The notes under the pieces were generated by a model. That model ran no database searches and had not been told where the DNA came from. It saw only the letters and a program-made list of their open reading frames with translations. From Collinsella aerofaciens (GTDB lineage: Bacteria > Actinomycetota > Coriobacteriia > Coriobacteriales > Coriobacteriaceae): a DNA stretch of 64,000 nucleotides. Both the position numbers and the translations under genes were made by a program. The DNA is taken from positions 326,783 to 390,782 of the forward strand of contig NZ_JADMSU010000002.1 in the NCBI RefSeq assembly GCF_015561195.1, given 5' to 3'. How positions within the stretch are numbered: position 1 is the stretch's first letter; the number at the start of each line of letters is the position of its first letter. Of the stretch, positions 16,627-23,517 are shown piece after piece.

Positions 16627-16654
16627 TGAACGGTCGTTTTTTGCCGTTAAACGG
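16627..16654. promoter_or_regulatory. conserved upstream module TGAACGGTCG-N7-CCGTTAAACGG
   Basis: A degenerate operator-like TGAACGGTCG (16627-16636) is followed at 16644-16654 by the odd palindrome CCGTTAAACGG. The same pair with identical spacing occurs upstream of uxaC (21577-21604). It lies upstream of the -35 in both promoters, a position suited to an activator. Confidence 0.5.
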
Positions 16655-16719
16655 ACATCTGACTTGAAAAAAAATCACGATTACATGGGTATTGAGTGGG
16701 TTTAAATTTGAGGTCGATT

Positions 16720-16735
16720 AGGTGAACGTTTATTG
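16720..16735. promoter_or_regulatory. LacI-type operator, distal copy
   Basis: AGGTGAACGTTTATTG, core 16723-16732. It is about 117 bp from the promoter-proximal operator of the transporter and may serve looping. Confidence 0.5.
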
Positions 16736-16788
16736 TTTTCGCCGCTCCCGTACCCTCAGAAAGACACGCCCGAACAGACAGAACAAAC

Positions 16789-16822
16789 ATGGCCCCGCCG
16801 GGAACACTCCCGACGGGGCCAT
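16789..16822 (-). terminator. terminator of the uxaCBA operon
   Basis: Arms 16791-16803 and 16808-16820 (GGCCCCG...CGGGGCC) form a strong stem with one G-U pair on the minus strand. It is followed by a T-rich tract ATGTTTGTTCTG, just past the uxaA stop. Confidence 0.7.
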
Positions 16823-16855
16823 GGTCAATAGCGCCCTATGCGAACCCATTTACCG

Positions 16856-18340
16856 CTACAGGCAGACGCCATCCTTCCAAATGCTGATCTCGTGGCAGCC
16901 GCGACGCTCGGCACTCGTAAGCTTGCCGCTCGCCGTGTCCAGCACCATCTGATACAGATCGTCGGCAGCCTCATCGAGCGTGCGCTCGCCCGTAGCCACC
17001 ACGCCGGCGTTAAAGTCCATCCAGTTGGCCTTGTGGTCACACAGACGCTGGTTGGTGAACACCTTGAGCGTGGGCGCCGGCGCGCCAAACGGCGTGCCGC
17101 GGCCGGTCGAGAACAGGATTACGTGGCAGCCGGCAGCCGTCAGGGCCGTGGTGGATACCATGTCGTTGCCCGGACCGCACAGCATGTTCAGGCCATGCTT
17201 GGTAGCCTGACCGGCATACGGCAGTACGTCGACGATGGGGGCAGATCCGCCCTTTTGCACGCAGCCGCAGCTCTTGTCCTCGAGCGTGGTAATGCCGCCA
17301 TCCTTGTTACCGGGGCTCGGGTTCTCATAGACGACCTCGCCATGGCTGATAAAGTAGTCCTTAAAGCCATTGAGCATGTCGGAGGCGGCGCTAAAGACCT
17401 GCTCGTTCTCGCAGCGATCGAGCAGAATGCTCTCGGCACCAAACATCTCGGGAACCTCGGTGAGCACCGACGTGCCGCCGCGAGCGACAACCATATCGCT
17501 CACGCGACCGATCGTGGGGTTGGCGGTAATGCCCGAAAGACCGTCAGAGCCACCGCACTTAAGGCCAATGACCAGCTCGGAGGCCGGAATGGGCTCACGC
17601 TTGGCCTGCTTGGCCAGGTCGGCCAGCTCGGACAGAATCTTGTGGCCCTCGACCTGCTCGTCGGCAACATCCTGGCAGGTGAGGAAGCGAACGCGCTCGT
17701 GATCGAAGTCACCGAGCTCGTCGAGCACCTGCTGGTGCGTGCAGTTTTCGCAACCGAGCGACAGGAACAGCACGCCCGCAGCGTTTGCGTGACGCGAGAG
17801 CGCCACCAGCAGACGGCGTGTCTGGGCGTGGTCGGCACCGGTCTGGGAGCAGCCAAAGGGATGCGGGAAGTAGTAGACGCCCTCCAGCGAACCCTCGACC
17901 AGATCCTGGGCCTGCTCGCACATGGCACGCGCGACCTCGTTGACGCAGCCGACCGTGGGGATGATCCACAGCTCGTTGCGCGTGGCGGCGCGGCCGTCAG
18001 CGCGGCGGAAGCCCATAAAGGTCTCGGGCTCAACCGGCTCAACGACCGGATGCGTCGGGTTGTAAGCGTACTCGACCTCGCCCGAAAGGTTGGTCTTGAC
18101 GTTATGTGTATGAAGCCACTGACCGGGCTGGATGTCGCCCGTCACGTGGCCGATAGGAAGACCGTACTTGACGACGTCCTCCCCCGCCGCAATGGCGCGC
18201 ACGGCCATCTTGTGGCCCTGCGGAATATCCTCCGCGGCCACGACCTCGCCCACCCCGGGAACCGCGACGGCGGTGCCCTTGGCAAGCGGCGACAGCGCAA
18301 CGATCACGTTGTCGGCCGGATTGATCTGGATAGTATTCAT
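16856..18340 (-). CDS. uxaA: altronate dehydratase
   Basis: The 494-residue protein has the full UxaA architecture: an N-terminal SAF-like domain (1-95, ending QWLHTHNVKTNL) and the long catalytic domain with GCSQTGADHAQT, LGCENC, GLKCGGSDGLSGITANP and a C-terminal GRGTPFG. It dehydrates D-altronate to 2-keto-3-deoxygluconate, the last step of the galacturonate branch. TTAGGA lies upstream of the ATG. It is the third gene of uxaC-uxaB-uxaA, 78 bases after uxaB, with a 9-bp GC-rich hairpin (about 18385-18411) in the spacer. Confidence 0.95.
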   Translation of the reverse strand: MNTIQINPADNVIVALSPLAKGTAVAVPGVGEVVAAEDIPQGHKMAVRAIAAGEDVVKYGLPIGHVTGDIQPGQWLHTHNVKTNLSGEVEYAYNPTHPVVEPVEPETFMGFRRADGRAATRNELWIIPTVGCVNEVARAMCEQAQDLVEGSLEGVYYFPHPFGCSQTGADHAQTRRLLVALSRHANAAGVLFLSLGCENCTHQQVLDELGDFDHERVRFLTCQDVADEQVEGHKILSELADLAKQAKREPIPASELVIGLKCGGSDGLSGITANPTIGRVSDMVVARGGTSVLTEVPEMFGAESILLDRCENEQVFSAASDMLNGFKDYFISHGEVVYENPSPGNKDGGITTLEDKSCGCVQKGGSAPIVDVLPYAGQATKHGLNMLCGPGNDMVSTTALTAAGCHVILFSTGRGTPFGAPAPTLKVFTNQRLCDHKANWMDFNAGVVATGERTLDEAADDLYQMVLDTASGKLTSAERRGCHEISIWKDGVCL

Positions 18341-18418
18341 TACAAAGAGTCCTAACCCTACAGGTTGAGCAGAAGTCAGCGGGCGCCCGCCAGTTACCCG
18401 GCGGGCGCACAGAAGGAT

Positions 18419-19933
18419 TTAGGCCTGGGCGTTGGCGAAGGCCTGCATGGCGCCCTCGACGCGCACGACGGCAAGCGCGTTGACGACAAACTCCTCAAGG
18501 CCGGCAATCTGCGTAAGGTCTTCGCCCCACATCTGCTCGTTGCTGAGCACGTCGTGCACCAGCTCGGCATCGTCTGCACCGGCGTGGGCGGCGTAGAAGT
18601 CGAGCACGAAGGCGTCGTCCTGAGCGGTGTACTCGGTGCCGTCGGCACGGCGCAGGTGCAGGCCATCGCCCTCGCGAGCAACAAGTTCCTGCGTATAGAA
18701 GGCGATGAGCGTAGCGAGGCTCGTGGCCAGGCACTTGGGCAGGCTGCCGGTCTCGGCAACATAGTCCTTGAGCGTGGGCAGGTCGCGAGCGCGCCACTTG
18801 GCCGTGGAGTTGAGGCAAATGGAGAGCAGCGCGTGGTCGATAAACGGGTTGTCGAAGCGGTTCTCGACGGCGGCGGCAAAGGCCTTGCAGTCCTCGACAT
18901 CCAGATCGGCGGCAAGCGTCGGGATGACCTCGTCGTAGAGCATGGTGTTCATGAAGCCGCGAACGGTCTCGTCGTGCATGCAATCGCGCACGATATCAAA
19001 GCCGGCAACCCAGGAGCCCGGAACGAAGGCGGTGTGGGCACCATTGAGGATGCGGACCTTACGCTTCTTGTACGGGGTGACATCGGGGGTCACAAAGACG
19101 CCCGGCAGGCCGGCCTTCACGAAGGGAAGCTTCTCGGCAAGCGACTCGTCGCCCTGGATGCCCCACATCTGGAAGGGCTCGCGCACGGCCAGGAAAGGAT
19201 CCTCGTAGCCCAGGCGCTCGGCCACGGCAGCGGCCTCCTTGGGGTCGCGGATGCGGCCGGGGACGATAGTGTCGACGAGCGTGGTGCAGACGGTGCAGTC
19301 GTTGGCCATCCACTGCGCAAACTCGTCCTCCCAGCCCCAGTCGTTCACGTACTGGTTCATGATGCGCAGCAGCTCCTCGCCGTTGTGATCGATGAGCTCG
19401 CAGGCGAGCACGATGACGCCCGGCTTGCCGGCAGCCCAGCGAGTGTGAAGGACCTGGACAAGCTTGGCGGGAAAGCTCGCGGGCGGCATGTCGTCGGCCT
19501 TGCAGGACGGGTCGTAGGCAATGCCGGCCTCGGTGGTGTTGGAGACGATAATCTCCAAATCGTCGGAGACGGCGACCTCCATCATGGCGCGGTAGTCGTC
19601 CTCACGATACGGATTGAGGCAGCGGCTGCAGGCGCTGATCACACGGGACTCGTCGACCGTGTTGCCGCTCTCCTTGCCGCGCACCAGCACGGTGTACAGG
19701 TCATCCTGAGAGTTAATGCCATCGGCAAAGCCAAAGGCGCCGCTGATGGGCTGGACCATGACAACCTTGCCGTTCCAGCCGGTTGCCTCGTTGCCCATGT
19801 CAAAGAAGCGGTCGACGAAGGCGCGCAGGAAATTGCCCTCGCCAAACTGCAGAACCTTCTCGGGCGCGTCCTTGGGCAGCAGGTAGCCCTTGTAGCCAAT
19901 CTTCTCGAGCGTCTCGTAGCTGATGTTCTCCAT
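18419..19933 (-). CDS. uxaB: tagaturonate reductase (altronate oxidoreductase)
   Basis: The 504-residue enzyme belongs to the mannitol dehydrogenase superfamily. It shows the N-terminal Rossmann start VLQFGEGNFLRAFVDRFF and the catalytic region with KAGLPGVFVTPDVTPYKKRKVRILNG split across the domain junction (Lys and Asn in KVRILNGAH). It reduces D-tagaturonate to D-altronate with NADH. Length and order fit UxaB rather than the mannonate enzyme UxuB, given the uxaA neighbour. GGAGAG precedes the ATG. A small stem (GCGCCG...CGGCGC, 19979-20000) stands in the 96-base spacer after uxaC. Confidence 0.93.
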   Translation of the reverse strand: MENISYETLEKIGYKGYLLPKDAPEKVLQFGEGNFLRAFVDRFFDMGNEATGWNGKVVMVQPISGAFGFADGINSQDDLYTVLVRGKESGNTVDESRVISACSRCLNPYREDDYRAMMEVAVSDDLEIIVSNTTEAGIAYDPSCKADDMPPASFPAKLVQVLHTRWAAGKPGVIVLACELIDHNGEELLRIMNQYVNDWGWEDEFAQWMANDCTVCTTLVDTIVPGRIRDPKEAAAVAERLGYEDPFLAVREPFQMWGIQGDESLAEKLPFVKAGLPGVFVTPDVTPYKKRKVRILNGAHTAFVPGSWVAGFDIVRDCMHDETVRGFMNTMLYDEVIPTLAADLDVEDCKAFAAAVENRFDNPFIDHALLSICLNSTAKWRARDLPTLKDYVAETGSLPKCLATSLATLIAFYTQELVAREGDGLHLRRADGTEYTAQDDAFVLDFYAAHAGADDAELVHDVLSNEQMWGEDLTQIAGLEEFVVNALAVVRVEGAMQAFANAQA

Positions 19934-20029
19934 CGATGTCTCTCCTTAGATTGCTGTTAGCGTGCAGGCAAAACGGGGGCGCCGCGTGTGGCAACGGCGC
20001 TTCCGAGTTCGGTGTGGTTCGATGCGGGT

Positions 20030-21457
20030 TTAGGCCTCGACGGTATCCAGGTCAAAGCCAAAGTAGCGGACCGCGTTGTTGTAGCTGATGTCGCGCACGA
20101 TGGCTCCCAGCAGCTCCATGTCGGCCGGATACTTGCCCTGCTCGACCCACTCGCCGATCACGCCGCACAGCACGCGACGGAAGTACTCGTGACGCGGGTA
20201 GGACAGGAAGGAGCGGGAATCGGTAAGCATGCCCACAAAGTTGCCCAGCACGCCCTCGTTAGCCAGAGCCGTGAGCTGCTCGCGCATACCGACCTCGTTG
20301 TCGTTGAACCACCAGGCAGAGCCGTTCTGGATCTTGCCGGCAGTCGGAGCCTCCTGGAAGCAGCCCATCACGGTATCGATCATGGTGTTGTCGATGGGGT
20401 TCAGGCTGTACAGGATGGTCTTGGGCAGACCCGTGGACTCCTGGATGGAGTTGAGGAAATCGGCCAGCTGGTCGGACGGCGTGTAGTTGGAGATGCAGTC
20501 GTAGCCGGTGTCGGGACCGAGATTGGCGAACATAGCGCGGTTGTTGTCACGCTTGCAGCCAAAGTGCAGCTGCATGGCCCAACCCAGACGGACATACTCG
20601 CCGGCGACGAACTGCATAAAGGCCGTCTTGTACTTGAGGACCTCGTCCTCGGCAAGCGGCTCGGCGGCAAGGCCCTTGGCAAAGATAGTCTCGATCTCGT
20701 CGGCGGTAGCCGGAACGTACATAACGTAGTCGAGCGCGTGGTCGGAAGCGCGGCAGCCCAGCTCGTGGGCAACGTCGTAGCGCTTGGAGATGGCGGCCTT
20801 CATGCCCTCGAAGTCGCTGATCTCAACGCCGGCAACCTCGGAGAGATGCTTGCAGTAGTCGGCGAACTCCTGGCCACGCTCGATGCGCAGGGCGGCATCG
20901 GGGCGCATGGCGGGAACGACCTGGACGTCAAAGCTGTCGTCGGCGGCAATCTTCTTGTGCCACTCAAAGCTGTCGGCGGGGTCGTCGGTAGTGCAGATCA
21001 TGCGGACGTTGGACTGCTTGATCAGGTTGCGGCAGGTAAAGCTGGCCTCAGCGAGCTTGGCGTTGGCAAGGTCCCAGACCTCCTGAGCGGTTTTGCCGTT
21101 CAGGACGCCCTCGTAGCCAAAGTAACGCTTAAGCTCCAGGTGGCTCCACTCAAAGACGGGGTTGCCCACGCAGCGGCCCAGGGTCTCGGCCCACTTCTGG
21201 AACTTCTCGCGAGCAGGAGCATCGCCGGTAATGAAGCGCTCGTCAACGCCGTTGGCACGCATCAGACGCCACTTGTAGTGGTCGCCGCCCAGCCAAACCT
21301 CGGTGATGTTCTCAAAACGCTTGTCGTCCCAGATCTCCTTGGGAGAAATGTGGCAGTGGTAGTCAACGATGGGCATGCCCTCGGCAAAGTTGTGGAACAG
21401 CTCCTCACCGGTCTTGGTGCTCAGCAGGAAATCCTGATCGTCCATGAAGTTTTTCAT
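20030..21457 (-). CDS. uxaC: glucuronate/galacturonate isomerase
   Basis: The 475-residue protein is a complete UxaC of the amidohydrolase superfamily: MPIVDYHCHISPKEI near the N-terminus (metal-binding HCH), WLGGDHYKWRLMRANGV, ICTTDDP, and TDSRSFLSYPRHEYFRRVL near the C-terminus. It converts D-galacturonate to D-tagaturonate and D-glucuronate to D-fructuronate. The ATG at 21457 has AAGGGG upstream. As first gene of uxaCBA, it carries a promoter with two operators 38 bp apart. Confidence 0.96.
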   Translation of the reverse strand: MKNFMDDQDFLLSTKTGEELFHNFAEGMPIVDYHCHISPKEIWDDKRFENITEVWLGGDHYKWRLMRANGVDERFITGDAPAREKFQKWAETLGRCVGNPVFEWSHLELKRYFGYEGVLNGKTAQEVWDLANAKLAEASFTCRNLIKQSNVRMICTTDDPADSFEWHKKIAADDSFDVQVVPAMRPDAALRIERGQEFADYCKHLSEVAGVEISDFEGMKAAISKRYDVAHELGCRASDHALDYVMYVPATADEIETIFAKGLAAEPLAEDEVLKYKTAFMQFVAGEYVRLGWAMQLHFGCKRDNNRAMFANLGPDTGYDCISNYTPSDQLADFLNSIQESTGLPKTILYSLNPIDNTMIDTVMGCFQEAPTAGKIQNGSAWWFNDNEVGMREQLTALANEGVLGNFVGMLTDSRSFLSYPRHEYFRRVLCGVIGEWVEQGKYPADMELLGAIVRDISYNNAVRYFGFDLDTVEA

Positions 21458-21509
21458 CAAACAACCCCTTTGTTGGCGGAGCGGGCGCACGATGCGCTCG
21501 TTATCCTCT

Positions 21510-21525
21510 AGGTGAACGTTCACTA
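21510..21525. promoter_or_regulatory. LacI-type operator, uxaC promoter, proximal
   Basis: AGGTGAACGTTCACTA, core 21513-21522. It begins directly downstream of the TAGTAT -10 box (minus strand, 21530-21525). Confidence 0.7.
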
Positions 21526-21547
21526 TACTAATTCATTGCGACTTAAA

Positions 21548-21563
21548 AGGTGAACGTTCACCT
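21548..21563. promoter_or_regulatory. LacI-type operator, uxaC promoter, overlapping -35
   Basis: AGGTGAACGTTCACCT, a perfect palindrome. Its minus-strand TTCACC (21554-21549) stands 18 bp from TAGTAT. The two copies are 38 bp apart, as at the transporter and GH105 promoters (40 and 41 bp). Confidence 0.72.
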
Positions 21564-21576
21564 AACCACCATGGGG

Positions 21577-21604
21577 TGAACGGTCGATTTTGCCCGTTCA
21601 ACGG
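21577..21604. promoter_or_regulatory. conserved upstream module TGAACGGTCG-N7-CCGTTCAACGG
   Basis: The same module as at 16627-16654, with the same internal spacing of 17 bp between element starts and nearly the same distance (26 versus 25 bp) to the adjacent operator. Confidence 0.5.
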
Positions 21605-21695
21605 TTACTGGAGCCGTGACTTGTATGTATTGCGAATTGGCAGGGGTCCCCGAATACCGAACTTGAGCGCTTTGGCCAGGTGGGTCATGTTCCGC

Positions 21696-21888
21696 CGTGC
21701 ATTTTTGGGAGTATTCAGCATCGGAGCGCACCGCGCACCGTCTTCGAAGCCCTATCTGATGCTCATATTGCGCCCAATCGGCATAAATAAGTGCCCCCGA
21801 TGGCGAATTACGCCATCGGGGGCACTGAAAACAGTCGTCCTAGCCTCTTTCGGGACACGCCATTGCTGAATACTCCAATAAATGCACG
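21696..21888. repeat. 193-bp element with imperfect 25-bp terminal inverted repeats
   Basis: Arms 21696-21720 and 21864-21888 pair over 25 bases with two mismatches (arm includes GGAGTATTCAGCA). The interior contains the strong terminator hairpin at 21791-21825 and no gene. Confidence 0.45.
21791..21825 (-). terminator. terminator of the LacI-family regulator gene
   Basis: A perfect 15-bp stem (GTGCCCCCGATGGCG with its complement, five-base loop) is followed on the minus strand by TTATTTATG. The T-run is interrupted, so strength is uncertain. Confidence 0.65.
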
Positions 21889-21916
21889 TCGCAAGAGGGG
21901 GTACCTGACTAAACAG

Positions 21917-22996
21917 CTAAATTCCCGCAAGCTCGCAGTAGCGGTCGACGTTGCTGGCAAACACCATCTCCACAGCACCCTTCTGCACGGGCTCCGCCGG
22001 AGTTTTACCCCACAGCAGATACTCGCCCAAGGTCTTGGCACCACGGTAGGCCAAGCTCACCGGGTCCTTATAGACGATATTGGTAAAAATGCCGCGGCGT
22101 AAGGCCAGGGCGCTCTCGGGGAACAGGTCGTTGCCGATTACCATGACCTGGCCGGCCTTGCCGCTCGAAACAAGCGCGTCGGCGACCACTTCGGAACCAA
22201 CGGCAAAAACGCTACAGATGAGCTCGGGAGCATCCGGCGCACTCAAGCGCTGCTCAAGCTCCCGCTCGAGCTGTTTGACTTGCGCATGGGCGCCGGCAAG
22301 GTCCTCAACTTGCCATGGAATATCGTGTTCGCGCAGGTAATTATGAAAGGCGCGGGCGGTCAGATAGTGCGAGTCGGTATAAGGGTCGCCCGCCAACAGG
22401 AGCACGCGGGCGTCAGCCCCAGAAGCGTGGACCAGGTTAGCCGCCTGCTCTGCCATAAGGCTGCCTGCCGTGGAATAGTCCGCCAAACTGGCACCCAGGC
22501 GATCGAGGTGCGGGCGATCGCCGTCGACGAGCTCGATCGCCACGCCCGCCTCAGCAATCTGCCTCAAAAGCTCGGTCGCGCGGTCATCGCCCGGAACATA
22601 GGCAAGCAGACCGTCGATTTTCTCCCCTACCTGCAGGCGCTCATCAATCTGCTCGAGCGCATCGGCGTAGCCGCCCACGCCAAATTCAACACGCTCAACC
22701 GTAATACCCCGGTCGATGACCTCCTGCTCAAAGCGGTTGCAGCCTTCCCACAGGTAACGGAAAAAGTACGCCCCCTCGCGCGATGCGCGGGGCAGGCAAA
22801 ACACCAGGTTGATATCCTTGCGGCGCAGGCTCGAGGCACTTGTGTTGCGGTGGTAACCCATGGCCTCGGCCTTAGCATTCACCTTGGAGCGCACGGATTC
22901 GCTCACGCCGGCCTTACCCGTCAGGGCCTTGTGCACGGTATTGATGGAAACGCCAAGCTCGGCGGCTATGTCCTTCATGGTTACGCGAGCGCTCAT
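21917..22996 (-). CDS. LacI-family transcriptional repressor of the pectin/uronate regulon
   Basis: The 359-residue protein has the LacI helix-turn-helix at residues 5-27 (MKDIAAELGVSINTVHKALTG), with His22 where VSRAL-type family members have Ser, and the hinge region RNTSASSLRR. A periplasmic-binding-protein-like effector domain follows (about 60-359). It stands next to uxaCBA. The genome-window operator AGGTGAACGTTCACCT has the even palindrome with central CG that LacI proteins bind, and no other LacI gene is present, so it is the natural candidate to bind it. The effector is probably a uronate or 2-keto-3-deoxygluconate. GGAG precedes the ATG. It is transcribed alone. Confidence 0.85.
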   Translation of the reverse strand: MSARVTMKDIAAELGVSINTVHKALTGKAGVSESVRSKVNAKAEAMGYHRNTSASSLRRKDINLVFCLPRASREGAYFFRYLWEGCNRFEQEVIDRGITVERVEFGVGGYADALEQIDERLQVGEKIDGLLAYVPGDDRATELLRQIAEAGVAIELVDGDRPHLDRLGASLADYSTAGSLMAEQAANLVHASGADARVLLLAGDPYTDSHYLTARAFHNYLREHDIPWQVEDLAGAHAQVKQLERELEQRLSAPDAPELICSVFAVGSEVVADALVSSGKAGQVMVIGNDLFPESALALRRGIFTNIVYKDPVSLAYRGAKTLGEYLLWGKTPAEPVQKGAVEMVFASNVDRYCELAGI

Positions 22997-23093
22997 GGGG
23001 TTACTCCGTTATAGATAAGTTGCCAATTAACAGTACAGGTAACGATACCCCAAAATGACTCTTCAACTCGCCGCGCTCTCCCCCAAATGTGCA

Positions 23094-23128
23094 AAGCGCC
23101 CCGCGAACGGATGCTCGCGAGGCGCTTG
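23094..23128 (-). terminator. terminator of the small Cys-rich gene
   Basis: AAGCGCCTCGCGA pairs with TCGCGGGGCGCTT on the minus strand with one G-U pair. The T-run after it is short. Confidence 0.6.
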
Positions 23129-23141
23129 GGTGCCTGGACCT

Positions 23142-23342
23142 TTATTTGATGCCGCGGCCCAAGTCTTCGGCGATTTTGTCTACGCCCTTAAGTGCGGCGC
23201 AGGTCTTTTTGTTGGAGCAATGTCCTGTGCAAACGCCACCTTGAGCGCAGTCGGCGCAGGTGCCCTTGCGATAAATGCGCACGCACACGGCGACAAACGC
23301 AATGGCGATAACGGCCAGTACAACAATATCGATAGGTGCCAT
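23142..23342 (-). CDS. FeoB-associated Cys-rich membrane protein
   Basis: This 66-residue protein has one N-terminal membrane helix (about residues 5-23) followed by a short cysteine-rich tail (GTCADCAQGGVCTGHCSNKKTC, five cysteines within about 20 residues) and a charged end. This is the layout of the small proteins encoded beside feoB in many bacteria, thought to assist or tune ferrous iron transport, perhaps as an FeoC substitute. GAGGAGG precedes the ATG. It follows feoB but is separated by the feoB terminator, so it may have its own promoter. Confidence 0.8.
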   Translation of the reverse strand: MAPIDIVVLAVIAIAFVAVCVRIYRKGTCADCAQGGVCTGHCSNKKTCAALKGVDKIAEDLGRGIK

Positions 23343-23455
23343 AGCAAGCCTCCTCTAGTTAACCACCACTTACTTTACCCCATTCTCCACCTGCCAAAAA
23401 GGGACAGGTTTATTTTGGTCGGTTTTATCTGCGGAAACGTCACATCTCCCCCACC

Positions 23456-23490
23456 AAAAAGCCCGAGTGTCGCTGGGACACCCGGGCTCG
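23456..23490 (-). terminator. terminator of feoB
   Basis: On the minus strand AGCCCGGGTGTC pairs with GACACTCGGGCT, then TTTTTGG follows, 28 bases past the feoB stop. Confidence 0.8.
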
Positions 23491-23517
23491 TGGAAAGGGG
23501 CTAATCCTTATTCGGAC

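Larger units (their letters stand above)
16482..16855. other. control region upstream of the transporter and terminator of uxaA
   Basis: The 374 bases contain no gene. They hold operators at 16559-16574, 16599-16614 and 16720-16735, the TGAACGGTCG/CCGTTNAACGG module (16627-16654) and the uxaA terminator (16789-16822). Confidence 0.7.
21458..21916. other. intergenic region between uxaC and the LacI regulator gene
   Basis: The 459 bases hold the uxaC control region (21510-21604), a 193-bp inverted-repeat element (21696-21888) and inside it the terminator of the regulator gene (21791-21825). No gene is seen. Confidence 0.7.

Noticed and set aside
22997-23060. Autoregulatory operator before the LacI gene
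   Set aside because: Only GGTAACGATACC, which does not match the regulon palindrome, is present; no TGAACGTTCA copy was seen there.
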